This document shows, piece after piece, positions 23,115-30,978 of a stretch of DNA of 64,000 nt. Position numbers and translations under genes: made by a program. Position 1 is the stretch's first letter, and each line of letters starts with the position of its first letter. The notes under the pieces were generated by a model. That model searched no databases. It was not told the origin of the DNA and saw only the letters and a program-made list of their open reading frames with translations. Source of the stretch: Amycolatopsis rubida (GTDB taxonomy: Bacteria; Actinomycetota; Actinomycetes; Mycobacteriales; Pseudonocardiaceae); the NCBI RefSeq assembly GCF_900115345.1, contig NZ_FOWC01000009.1, positions 248,001 through 312,000 of the forward strand, written 5' to 3'.

Positions 23115-23856
23115 CCCCGCCGCCAGCCGTGCCGAAGTGCCGCCATACGAGGCCGCCCGCGGTGTGCTGATCACCGTCGAAGGAATCTGGGGCGGCGGAA
23201 AGACCACGACCGCCACCGCGCTGAGCGCGCGGCTCACCGCCGCGGGGTTCTCCACGCGCGTGCTGCACTACGGCCCCCGCCACGGCGTCATCGAACGCCT
23301 TTCGGACATCCTCGACACAGCTCCGCTGCGTCGCCGCGACGGTATTGGCGGCTACGACTCGGCGCACCACGCCACAGTTGATGTCCTGCTGCGGTTGTGT
23401 CGGGAGTCCTACAACCACCGCGTCCTCTACCGGCCGGCGCTGGCCGAGCATGACGTCGTGGTCATCGACCACGGCGTGTACTCCAAGCTCGCCTACGCCC
23501 TGGCGGTGTTGTCTGAGCAACACCCGGACGTCGACCCGACGCTGCTGCTGGACCAGCTTCGAGAGGTAGTCGCTCCGTGGTTTCTACACCCCGACGTCGC
23601 GCTGTGGCTGGACACTCCCTGGCCGCTGGCCCGCGAACGCGCCATCGCCCGAGGTCGCGGCGGAGGCAATCCCGGCTCGGTGGAACGGCTGTTGTTCCTG
23701 CCTCGCTACAGCCACGCCTACCGCCTGCTCGCCGACGCCCTCCCCGACCGCGTTCGGCGGATCCGGGTCGGCACCCGGACCACGCCGAGCGTGCTGGCCG
23801 AGATCGACGAACTGCTCGCGCCCGTGTTGCACATCCAGACAGGAGCTTTGCGATGA
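23104..23856 (+). CDS. Thymidylate-kinase-like P-loop nucleotide kinase
   Basis: About 250 residues from GTG 23104, overlapping queE by 11 nt. Walker A is GIWGGGKTTTATAL (27-40) in the position of dTMP kinase (usually FEGxxGxGKST). The DR(Y/x)xxS catalytic element is represented by VVVIDHGVYSKLAYA near residue 125, and an Arg-rich lid (LARERAIARGRGGGNPGSVE) follows. A long N-terminal tail precedes the P-loop. The family is dTMP kinase-like, but in this operon the substrate may be a deazaguanine or sugar nucleotide. It lies inside the QueD-QueE-QueC gene run. Confidence 0.82.
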   Translation: MAADPAASRAEVPPYEAARGVLITVEGIWGGGKTTTATALSARLTAAGFSTRVLHYGPRHGVIERLSDILDTAPLRRRDGIGGYDSAHHATVDVLLRLCRESYNHRVLYRPALAEHDVVVIDHGVYSKLAYALAVLSEQHPDVDPTLLLDQLREVVAPWFLHPDVALWLDTPWPLARERAIARGRGGGNPGSVERLLFLPRYSHAYRLLADALPDRVRRIRVGTRTTPSVLAEIDELLAPVLHIQTGALR

Positions 23857-24566
23857 CCGAGCCCCGGATCCCCGAGGTCCTGCTGTTCTCCGCCGGGTTG
23901 GACTCCTACCCCGCCTGGCACTATCTCGGCCGCCCACCGGGCCTGTACTTCGACCTCGGTCACCGCTACGCCAGCCAGGAACGCGCCGCCGTCGCCGCGC
24001 TGTCCGACGCCGCCGGTATCGAGATCGAGATCAGCGACGAGCTCCGGCTGGGAGCGTGGGAAGCCGAGGACGCGATCATCCCGCTGCGCAACGTGCACCT
24101 GGCGATGCTCGCCTCCAACCGCGCGGAAATGGTGTGGTGCATCGGCGTCAAGGGCGACCACACCCTCGACAAGAGCCGCGACGCGTTCGCCGACATGGGC
24201 CGGTTCATCGCCCGCTTCTCGGAGAAACCGACCCGAGTCGACAGCCCCTTCTGGGACATGACCAAGACCGACATCATCGCCTGGTATTTGGCGCAGGGCC
24301 TGCCGGTCGAGCACCTGCTGCTGACGTTCTCCTGCAGTCGCACCGACGGCAGCACCGTCCACTGTGGCCGCTGCTCCAGTTGCTTGCGCCGCTGGACGTC
24401 CCTGGTCAACAACGGCGTCGAAGCCGAGTTCGAGCACCAGCCCTGGACCTGGGATCGGGTCCGCGAGTTCTACATCCCGGCCATGCGCGGTGGCCGATAC
24501 CCCGACCACCGGGCTCATGAGTTCTTCGCAGCACTGGCCACCGTCGGTGCGGCCGTGGCGAGCTGA
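23853..24566 (+). CDS. queC: QueC-like 7-cyano-7-deazaguanine synthase
   Basis: 237 residues, ATG overlapping the previous stop. The PP-loop is VLLFSAGLDSYPAWHY (SAGLDS at 13-18; usual SGGxDS). IIPLRNVHLAMLA matches the QueC PxRN element, and the zinc site is C161, C171, C174 and C177 (HCGRCSSC). QueC makes preQ0 from carboxydeazaguanine with ATP and ammonia. The sequence is divergent from housekeeping QueC, so a related ATP-dependent amidation or nitrile-forming step on a similar substrate cannot be excluded. Its location after queD and queE supports preQ0 formation. Confidence 0.85.
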   Translation: MTEPRIPEVLLFSAGLDSYPAWHYLGRPPGLYFDLGHRYASQERAAVAALSDAAGIEIEISDELRLGAWEAEDAIIPLRNVHLAMLASNRAEMVWCIGVKGDHTLDKSRDAFADMGRFIARFSEKPTRVDSPFWDMTKTDIIAWYLAQGLPVEHLLLTFSCSRTDGSTVHCGRCSSCLRRWTSLVNNGVEAEFEHQPWTWDRVREFYIPAMRGGRYPDHRAHEFFAALATVGAAVAS

Positions 24567-24602
24567 CCCAACCCCGCCGTCCCTCGAATGAGGAGCATCC
24601 CT

Positions 24603-25055
24603 ATGAAGGCATACATCGCCGCACCACTGTTCTGCGACGCGGAGAAAGCGTTCAACCTTCAGGTCGACACCGCGGTCCGCGCCCTGGGCCTCGCCACCTT
24701 TCTTCCCCAGCGCGACGGCGGCGAAGCCGCCCCGCTGGTCCGCCAGGGTCTGGATGAAGACACCGTCCGGCGCCGGCTCTACGAGCTGGACTGCGCCGCG
24801 ATCGCGGAGTGCCCGATCTTCGTGTTCATCCTCGACGGCCGCGTCCCCGACGAAGGCGGCTGCGTGGAACTTGGCATGGCCCGCGCCCTCGGCGCCGACT
24901 GCTTCGGCGTGCAGACCGACTCGCGCCGCTTCGGCGGCACCGACTCCAACAACCTGATGATCGACTACTCGCTCAACGGCGGTATCGCCCACTCGATCGA
25001 CGAGCTGAGCGCGCTCCTACGCGCCCACCTCGACGCGCTCACGCCCGTCTCCTGA
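24603..25055 (+). CDS. Nucleoside 2-deoxyribosyltransferase-like enzyme
   Basis: 150 residues; ATG 24603 follows GAGGAG at a good distance. It starts with YIAAPLF, as NDT family members do, and has LDGRVPDEGGCVELGMARALG with the likely nucleophile Glu89 preceded by Asp83, then NNLMIDYSL near the C-terminus. NDT-family enzymes exchange bases on deoxyribose or hydrolyse N-glycosidic bonds of nucleotides (BlsM and RCL types). Here it might release or attach a base in deazapurine nucleoside formation. Which reaction it performs cannot be told from the sequence. Confidence 0.82.
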   Translation: MKAYIAAPLFCDAEKAFNLQVDTAVRALGLATFLPQRDGGEAAPLVRQGLDEDTVRRRLYELDCAAIAECPIFVFILDGRVPDEGGCVELGMARALGADCFGVQTDSRRFGGTDSNNLMIDYSLNGGIAHSIDELSALLRAHLDALTPVS

Positions 25056-25096
25056 CCAAGCCCTCCACTCCACCACCGATCCGACAAGGAGCCGTC

Positions 25097-26023
25097 ATGC
25101 CCCTGGGCGTCAACCTCTGCTTCGCCGTCAAGCGGATGCCAGAACCGGAACGCTGGGCCGCGTTCGTCCGCGAAGACCTCGGCCTCGACCGGGTGCAGTT
25201 CACCTTCGACCTGCTCGACCCCTGGTGGCCCGACGAGCAGCGCGCCCGGCTGGCCCGCCGGGTGCGCGACGCCGCCGCAGCCCACGACCTGATCATCGAC
25301 TCGTGCTTCGTCGGGCTCGCGCACTACGTACCCAGCGGCCTGCTCGACCCGGACGCCGACGCCCGTGCCGCCGCCCTCACCTGGTGGCAACGCGCCATCG
25401 ACCTCACCGCCGAACTCGGCGCTCCGGCCGTCGGCGGCCCGATGGGCACGATCAGCGAGACCGACGCAGCCGATCCCGCCCGCCGAGCCGACCGCCAGGA
25501 CGAACTCGTCGACCACCTCGAACGACTCGCCCGCCGCGCCACCGATGTCGGAGTCCGCGAGCTGCTGGTCGAGCCGACCCCGATCCTGCGGGAGTACCCG
25601 GCCTACATCGACCACTGCCAGACCCTGCTGAACACATTGCGCGGGCGCGGCGTCAACAACGTGGGACTCACACTGGACACCGGACACGCACTGTTCCAGC
25701 GGCTCCACGGCGCCGACGCTGGGATCGAGAGCTGGATCCACAACCTCGGCTCGCGCATCCGGCAGATCCACCTGGACAACACCGACGGCCACGGCGACCC
25801 GCACTGGGGCTGGCCGCACCCGCAGGGCACCTTCGACGTCGGCGCGCTCGCGACCTGCCTGGTCGACAACAACCTGGCCGACATCTCGGTAATTCTGGAG
25901 GTGTACCCGCGGTTCGAGGACGACTCCACCGAGGTGCTGAAGCTGATCGCCAGCTCCGTCGAGCACTGCCGCGCCCACTTCCCCGTTTCCACCCAGGTGG
26001 TCAGCAATGCTGCCGCTGGCTGA
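25097..26023 (+). CDS. Sugar phosphate isomerase/epimerase-type TIM barrel (AP endonuclease 2 family)
   Basis: 308 residues with an AAGGAG site. The xylose-isomerase-like TIM barrel shows VRELLVEPTPI (metal Glu), VGLTLDTGHALFQ (Asp/His), IRQIHLDNTDGHGDPH (His and Asp) and VILEVYPRF (metal Glu near the C-terminus), which together form the divalent-metal site of this superfamily. Members isomerise or epimerise ketoses and related sugars. Its end overlaps the next gene by 17 nt. In the operon it is one of three sugar-isomerising enzyme types, so it probably builds or salvages a sugar moiety. Confidence 0.85.
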   Translation: MPLGVNLCFAVKRMPEPERWAAFVREDLGLDRVQFTFDLLDPWWPDEQRARLARRVRDAAAAHDLIIDSCFVGLAHYVPSGLLDPDADARAAALTWWQRAIDLTAELGAPAVGGPMGTISETDAADPARRADRQDELVDHLERLARRATDVGVRELLVEPTPILREYPAYIDHCQTLLNTLRGRGVNNVGLTLDTGHALFQRLHGADAGIESWIHNLGSRIRQIHLDNTDGHGDPHWGWPHPQGTFDVGALATCLVDNNLADISVILEVYPRFEDDSTEVLKLIASSVEHCRAHFPVSTQVVSNAAAG

Positions 26024-26729
26024 CCTGTACCCGCGCGACCGGCTCGCGGTCGAGGTGTCGCTGTGGTCGGCTGACTTGGCCGACCTCGGCGCGGAGGTCG
26101 CCCGGCTGACCCCCTACGCAGACGTCTTCCACATCGACGCCTCCGACACCCGGTTCGTGCCCAGCCCGCTGTTCTTCCCCGACCTCGTCGCGGCGCTGCG
26201 TTCGCACACGCAGGTGCCTTTCCACGTCCACGTCATGGCCGAGCACGCCCTGCCCTTGGTCGAGGACTTCGCCCGCGCCGGGGTAGACCTGCTGTCCGTC
26301 CACGCGGAAGCCGACGACGTCGCCGACGCCCTGCAAGCGATCCGGACGCGGGGCGGTGCCGCCGGCCTCGCGCTGCGCCTGGACACGCCCGTCGACACCG
26401 TGGAAGCGCACCTCGACGACATCGACTTCGTGGTTCTCATCGGCACACCGCTGGGCACCAAGGGCACCACGATGGATCCGGCCGCGCCGGATCGTGTGCG
26501 GCAGCTGCGGGCGTTGGCCGCCCGCACCGGCCAAGACCAGCTTCCGGTCATTGCCGACGGCGGCATCCGCGAGAACACCGTTCCCGAGCTCGCCGACGCG
26601 GGTGCCGACGCTGTGGTCGCCGGATCGTTGTTGCTGGGCAGCGACGACCTCGCCGCCACCACCACCTGGCTTCACCGCCAACGGAGCGACGTGGCGTTCG
26701 ACGGAGAGCGCGTCGAGGAGCGGACGTGA
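26007..26729 (+). CDS. Ribulose-phosphate 3-epimerase-like protein
   Basis: 240 residues. The (beta/alpha)8 barrel elements of RPE are visible: LAVEVSLWSADLADLG (S-x-x-x-x-D start), VFHIDASDTRFVPSP (the HxD metal pair, usually HxDxMDG, with the MDG part changed), FHVHVMAEHALPLVEDF (H and M), and VIADGGIRENTVPELADAGADAVVAGSLLL (phosphate-binding GG and GS). Because the HxDVMDG region is altered, the substrate may be another pentulose or hexulose phosphate. Overlaps the HAD gene by GTGA. Confidence 0.83.
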   Translation: MLPLADLYPRDRLAVEVSLWSADLADLGAEVARLTPYADVFHIDASDTRFVPSPLFFPDLVAALRSHTQVPFHVHVMAEHALPLVEDFARAGVDLLSVHAEADDVADALQAIRTRGGAAGLALRLDTPVDTVEAHLDDIDFVVLIGTPLGTKGTTMDPAAPDRVRQLRALAARTGQDQLPVIADGGIRENTVPELADAGADAVVAGSLLLGSDDLAATTTWLHRQRSDVAFDGERVEERT

Positions 26730-27472
26730 CACCGGTCGCGGCAGATCCGTTGGAGGGCTGGGTGGTCAGCGTCGATCTGTGGGGGACGCTGATCACATAC
26801 GGCGATCGCGAGGCCGAAGCCGCCTGGCGGATTCGCGAGTTCGAGACCGTGCTCACCGAGTTCGGTCACGACCTTCCCGACGGCAAGGTCCGTGAAGCGA
26901 TCCTCGCCGTGCGCGCGGACACCCAACGACGTCAACGTACAACTGGCGAACAACCTCCGGTGCGTGGCCAAGTCGAGCAGATGCTCACCGTCATGGGCCT
27001 GCCCCTCGACACGCGGCTGATCGACACCCTGCTCGTCCCGCACACTCATGCGGTCTTGCGAGCCTGCCCCGACATCATCCCCGGCGCGCACAGCGCGCTC
27101 TGGGCACTGAGGCAGGCCGGAGCTCGGCTCGTGTTGACCTCCAACACCCTGGCCACTCCGGCGTCGGTATCCCGGCTCATCCTCGACGACCACGACCTGA
27201 CCACCGTGTTCGACGAGACCGTCTTTTCCTCTGACGTCGGGCTGGCCAAACCACGCTGGGAGATGTTCGCCGCGGTCGCCACCGCCGCAGGTACGGATCT
27301 GAGCCGGGTGGTGCACGTCGGCAACAGCGTGACCACCGACATCCACGGCGCGCTGAACGCCGGATGCCGCGCGGTGCTGTTCAACCCGGCTGGCAAGCCC
27401 TGTCCTGCCGGCGTGCGGGCCATCACCAGCCTCGACCAGATGCCGATCGCCGTCCTGGCCACTTGCTCCTGA
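26726..27472 (+). CDS. HAD family phosphatase
   Basis: 248 residues from the GTG overlapping the previous stop. Motif I is VVSVDLWGTLITY (nucleophile Asp17, with Trp-Gly-Thr after it), motif II LVLTSNTLAT, motif III Lys in GLAKPRWEMF and motif IV VVHVGNSVTTDIHGALNAG. In motif I the second catalytic Asp is Trp and in motif IV the usual DD becomes NS..TD, so acid catalysis may differ. In the operon it is the obvious candidate for dephosphorylating a sugar or nucleotide intermediate. Confidence 0.82.
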   Translation: MTPVAADPLEGWVVSVDLWGTLITYGDREAEAAWRIREFETVLTEFGHDLPDGKVREAILAVRADTQRRQRTTGEQPPVRGQVEQMLTVMGLPLDTRLIDTLLVPHTHAVLRACPDIIPGAHSALWALRQAGARLVLTSNTLATPASVSRLILDDHDLTTVFDETVFSSDVGLAKPRWEMFAAVATAAGTDLSRVVHVGNSVTTDIHGALNAGCRAVLFNPAGKPCPAGVRAITSLDQMPIAVLATCS

Positions 27473-27501
27473 GCCCATCACCCAACCGAGGAACCCGTTT
27501 G

Positions 27502-28377
27502 ATGATCACGCCGCTGGACATCCCCACGGCCCGTGTCGCTCCCCGCCTGCTGCCGCCGAGCGGCCTGGACCTGCTCGTCGCGGCATCAACCTGCGAAGGC
27601 CGGGCCCGCCACCTCCGCGACCTGCTGGCGGGCGCTGACGCCGACGGGTCGGTCTACCTGGCCAACCCCGACGAGGTGCGCGCGATGCTTCTTCACGGCA
27701 TCGACCCGCAGCTCTACCTCGCCTATCGCGACATCGCCGCGCCCCGACCCAAGACCGACCAGACGGACGCGGACGCGGACGGCACGCACGCCTGGTTCGC
27801 CGACCTCGTCGTCTACACCGCGGCGAACCTCGGCCACAGCCCGGAACTCGGCCGGTCGCTCGGCCACTGGAACACCGCGGCTCAGGTCGAAATCTTCCAG
27901 TGCTTGTCCGGCCGGGTTCTCATGTTGCACACCAACATCGACGACGACGGTAACTCCACAATGGACTATCACGTATGTCAGGCCGGTGATCACGTCGTCA
28001 TCCCTTTCGGTGCCTGGCACCTGACCGCCGTGCTCGACGCCCCGGCGGTGGTGTTCAACATCTACACCGATGTCGCTGACCTGCGGACCGGACACACCAG
28101 CCGGGAGGCGGTCGACAGTGACCTGAAGTACCGGGCGGCGCCCGCTCCCGAGTTGACCATCGCGCGCACGGCCTCGGAGATCGCCGTTGTCGGCTCCAGC
28201 CGCGAGCTCACCGAGCGACCTCTGCGGCGCGGTGAATTCCCGAGCTGGGCCGAGGCCCTGCTGATGCCCTCTGGACTGGCCGCGCTCTACCGCCATGCTC
28301 CGGCCGCCGAACTGGCTCGGCTGCAGGAGCACGCCGCGCATTTCGGCCACCGCCCAGTCCTCGCCACGGCGCCATGA
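27502..28377 (+). CDS. Cupin domain protein, phosphoglucose-isomerase-like
   Basis: About 291 residues from ATG 27502 (MITPLDIPTARVAP). The central cupin has YTAANLGHSPELGRSLGHWN...QVEIFQCLSGRVLML (motif 1, His and Glu) and GDHVVIPFGAWHLTAVLDAPAVVFNIYTD (motif 2, PxGxxH). This layout resembles cupin-type phosphoglucose isomerases and sugar-epimerising cupins. An N-terminal helical region and a C-terminal part (RGEFPSWAEALLMPSGLAALYR) surround it. It should be cytosolic; a sugar-phosphate isomerase role is inferred from fold and context, not proven. Confidence 0.7.
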   Translation: MITPLDIPTARVAPRLLPPSGLDLLVAASTCEGRARHLRDLLAGADADGSVYLANPDEVRAMLLHGIDPQLYLAYRDIAAPRPKTDQTDADADGTHAWFADLVVYTAANLGHSPELGRSLGHWNTAAQVEIFQCLSGRVLMLHTNIDDDGNSTMDYHVCQAGDHVVIPFGAWHLTAVLDAPAVVFNIYTDVADLRTGHTSREAVDSDLKYRAAPAPELTIARTASEIAVVGSSRELTERPLRRGEFPSWAEALLMPSGLAALYRHAPAAELARLQEHAAHFGHRPVLATAP

Positions 28378-29561
28378 CGAGCTCGCGCAAGCATCAACCC
28401 GCGCCCACCGATGCCTCCTGTCCGATCCGGCCGCTGATCGGCTACGCCGCACCCGCTCGCGCGACGCGCCGCTTCACCCAGGGAGCGGCCAGCGTCACCC
28501 TGCGCGCAGACCGCGGCGAGCTGATCAGGGACGCAGAGACCACGCTCTACTCCTACGCGCGCACCAGGACCGCGGCCAGCCGGTGGACCATCACCCTGCA
28601 CACGGGCGTTCCCGTCGACCAGGCCGGCGCGACCGCCCTGTTCGCCGACACGGACGACCATGACATCGGCCCGAACTTGCAGGCGCAGTCGATCGGCATG
28701 CCCGGCGGGAGAGCGTTCTGGATCCGCGAACACGCCACCCTCGTGCACCTCGACCACCTGCTCGGCACGATCACCGTGCACGCCAGCGACCTGGACGCCG
28801 CGCGGTTCTTCGCCGCCCGACTCGTGCGACAGGCGATGACCGCCCAGCTTCTGGAGCACGACGCGGTCTACGCGCACGCCGCCGCGCTCGTGCACGCCGG
28901 GCACGGCCTGCTGATCGCCGGGCCGAAGGGCGCGGGCAAGACCACCACCCTGCTGAGCGCGCTGCGGCTGGTGGGCGGGGACTTCGTCACCAACGACCGG
29001 CTTCTGCTCCACTGCGACCCCGACGGCGGCACGGTCGGCCACGCCTGGCCGATGCACCTGCGCGCCACCGCCAGCACGCTGCACGCCGTTCCGGGGATGA
29101 GCAGGTTCCTGTCCGCAGAACAGCAGCAGAACGGCCTGGCCGGCCAGGCCGCGCTCAGCGGCAAGATCGCGATCGAGCCAGACGAGCTACGGGCCACGCT
29201 GCCCGACATGCGGATCGTTGGCGAGGTCCGGCCCACGCTGATGCTCTGGCCCTACCGCAGTGCCAGCGACCTCCCGCCCGAGCCGGTACCTGCGGCCGAG
29301 GTCCGCGACGTCCTGGTACGCACCCAGTTCTTCATGCACGAACCGGTCACCAGCACCACCTCGCACCGCAACCACTGGCTGCTGCCGCCCGACCAAGATC
29401 GGACCGCGCTCTCGCTCACCGCCGTCGCAGACCAGCTCGCTCGAACCGTGCCGTGTGTTCGGATCCCGGTTACCGATTCGCCCGCGGCGCTGGCAGCCCG
29501 TGTAGTTGCCCTCCTCGACCACGCAGCGACCCAAGCGGCCAGGCCGGGTGGTTGGGGATGA
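28374..29561 (+). CDS. HprK-like P-loop ATPase
   Basis: 395 residues, ATGA overlap with the cupin gene. The P-loop HGLLIAGPKGAGKTTTLLSAL (183-190 core) follows the His-containing VYAHAAALVHAGHG, a pattern typical of HPr-kinase-like ATPases, and GGDFVTNDRLLLHCD follows as the acidic motif. The first 160 residues are beta-rich (FTQGAASVTLRADRGELIRD...). Such HprK-like proteins also occur in RiPP clusters, next to nucleotidyltransferases, as here. No HPr is present, so it probably phosphorylates a small molecule or protein of this pathway. Confidence 0.75.
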   Translation: MTSSRKHQPAPTDASCPIRPLIGYAAPARATRRFTQGAASVTLRADRGELIRDAETTLYSYARTRTAASRWTITLHTGVPVDQAGATALFADTDDHDIGPNLQAQSIGMPGGRAFWIREHATLVHLDHLLGTITVHASDLDAARFFAARLVRQAMTAQLLEHDAVYAHAAALVHAGHGLLIAGPKGAGKTTTLLSALRLVGGDFVTNDRLLLHCDPDGGTVGHAWPMHLRATASTLHAVPGMSRFLSAEQQQNGLAGQAALSGKIAIEPDELRATLPDMRIVGEVRPTLMLWPYRSASDLPPEPVPAAEVRDVLVRTQFFMHEPVTSTTSHRNHWLLPPDQDRTALSLTAVADQLARTVPCVRIPVTDSPAALAARVVALLDHAATQAARPGGWG

Positions 29562-30403
29562 CCGACCGACGGGCATGCCGCTTCGCCGAGGACGCCGTCC
29601 GGGCTTTGTGCTGGGGCACCGGCGCCGACAACCACGAGACGATCGCCCGTGCCGTGGTGGCCGAACTGGGCGCGGTACTTGGGCAGTCGGTGCGGTCGAA
29701 GACCCTCTGCCTACTGGCCGCGTACCTGCACGACCACCCCGTCGCCGAGCTGGATCGCACGGTGACGCGATTCCTCGACAGCACGCTGCGAACCAACCGG
29801 TACAAGACCTATACCTGCCGCGTGGCCGCGCTCGCCGACACCGCGAAGTTGCGCACCGCTGGCGTAGCCGCCGTCGTGCTCGGGGGACTCAGCGTGGAAC
29901 ATTCCCTTTACGCCAGCACCGGTGCCCGGCAGTTCAGCGACATCGACCTGCTTATCGCGCCTGGCGACGCTGAACGCACCTACGCCGTCCTCCGCTCCCA
30001 GGGTTACCAGCCCAGCCGGGACAGCGGGACCTGGACGCGGCCGACCGGCGACCCGATCGTCCCGCTCATCGTCGTCGACCTGGCCACGACCCTGCCTCGC
30101 AGCGGCACCGAAGACGACGTCCCCGATCTGCTGGCTCGCCGCACCAGCGTCAAGGTTCCCCCGCACGACCATCCGCTCCCCGTCCTCGCCCCGTCCGACG
30201 CGGTCAACCACACACTGGCCCGGCTCGCGACCCAGCCGGGCTGGGCACTCGCCGCCGACGCGATCCGCCAGCTACGTACGACGTCGCCGCCCGCCCCGCA
30301 CCACGCCGACGTCCTCGCCGGCTGGTCGGTGCTGCGCTCGCATTGGCCATTGCTGCCCGCCCACCCGGCCCGCTGCGCCATCGACGAGGAGCCGCACCGA
30401 TGA
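29558..30403 (+). CDS. Nucleotidyltransferase-fold protein
   Basis: 281 residues, ATGA overlap with the HprK-like gene. After a helical N-terminus, the NTase core reads VAAVVLGGLSVEHSLYASTGARQFSDIDLLI: the GG pair (109-110) and the DxD metal motif (128 and 130), as in the nucleotidyltransferase family 2/MNT fold (Uncharacterised nucleotidyltransferase PF14907-type). A third acidic residue may be in LIVVDLATTL. Proteins of this family are found beside HprK-like genes in lasso-peptide loci. It could transfer a nucleotide to the pathway product. Confidence 0.75.
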   Translation: MTDRRACRFAEDAVRALCWGTGADNHETIARAVVAELGAVLGQSVRSKTLCLLAAYLHDHPVAELDRTVTRFLDSTLRTNRYKTYTCRVAALADTAKLRTAGVAAVVLGGLSVEHSLYASTGARQFSDIDLLIAPGDAERTYAVLRSQGYQPSRDSGTWTRPTGDPIVPLIVVDLATTLPRSGTEDDVPDLLARRTSVKVPPHDHPLPVLAPSDAVNHTLARLATQPGWALAADAIRQLRTTSPPAPHHADVLAGWSVLRSHWPLLPAHPARCAIDEEPHR

Positions 30404-30978
30404 TCATTGCCTTGGCCGGACTACCCGGCGTCGGCAAGACCACGCTGGCCGAGCAGCTCACCAGCCACATCACCGGTGCGCTGTTGCTGCGCAAAGACAC
30501 CGTCCGACACGCGCTGTTCGGCACCGAGCACACCACCTACACCCGCGACCAGGACGACCACTGCGTCCAGGTCCTGTTCGCCACCGCCGTCTGGCAGTGG
30601 ATGCGTGCTCCCGCCACGACCGTCGTGCTCGACGGGCGAACCTGGCTGGCCCCCGGCCAGATCGAAGACCTACGCGCCTTCGCCGCGACGCACCACCAAC
30701 CCCTGCTGCTGCTCGAATGCGTCTGCCCGGTCGAGGTCACGCACGCCCGGCTGGCCGTCGATCACCAGCACGGCCGGCACCCAGCGGCCAACCGCACCCC
30801 GCAGCTACACCAGGAACTCGCTGCCACCGCCGTGCCGATTACCGGCCCGAAACTGCTGCTGGACTCCGGAAAGCCCGTCGCGACCAACGTCGACATCGTC
30901 CTTCGGCACCTGGACACCCTCGCGCCCTCCGACGCCGTGATTCATCTGCTGGCCCCGACCACCGTGGAGACCTCGTGA
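30400..30978 (+). CDS. Small P-loop kinase (zeta-toxin/adenylylsulfate-kinase-like)
   Basis: 192 residues, ATG overlapping the previous stop. Walker A is MIIALAGLPGVGKTTLAEQL (7-15), then LLLRKDTVRHALFG and TTVVLDGRTWLAPGQIEDLRAFA, with an Arg/His-rich lid (THARLAVDHQHGRHPAANRT). The pattern is that of small metabolite kinases of the APS-kinase or gluconate-kinase group. The substrate is unknown; a nucleoside or sugar is likely given the neighbours. The stop overlaps the IMPase gene by GTGA. Confidence 0.8.
   Translation: MIIALAGLPGVGKTTLAEQLTSHITGALLLRKDTVRHALFGTEHTTYTRDQDDHCVQVLFATAVWQWMRAPATTVVLDGRTWLAPGQIEDLRAFAATHHQPLLLLECVCPVEVTHARLAVDHQHGRHPAANRTPQLHQELAATAVPITGPKLLLDSGKPVATNVDIVLRHLDTLAPSDAVIHLLAPTTVETS

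Noticed and set aside
21610..24566. Queuosine tRNA-modification operon
   Set aside because: TGT, QueA, QueF, QueG and transporter genes are all missing, and the many sugar and kinase genes do not belong to that pathway.
23718..24992. 424-codon minus-strand frame opposite the QueC-like and NDT-like genes
   Set aside because: A shadow caused by high GC at third positions; no motifs, and both plus-strand genes have intact catalytic residues and overlaps with their neighbours.
29922..30974. Upstream extension of the IMPase frame, 350 codons
   Set aside because: It runs antiphase through the nucleotidyltransferase and small-kinase genes with Ser/Arg/Pro-rich sequence; the GTGA overlap at 30975 gives a normal-length enzyme.
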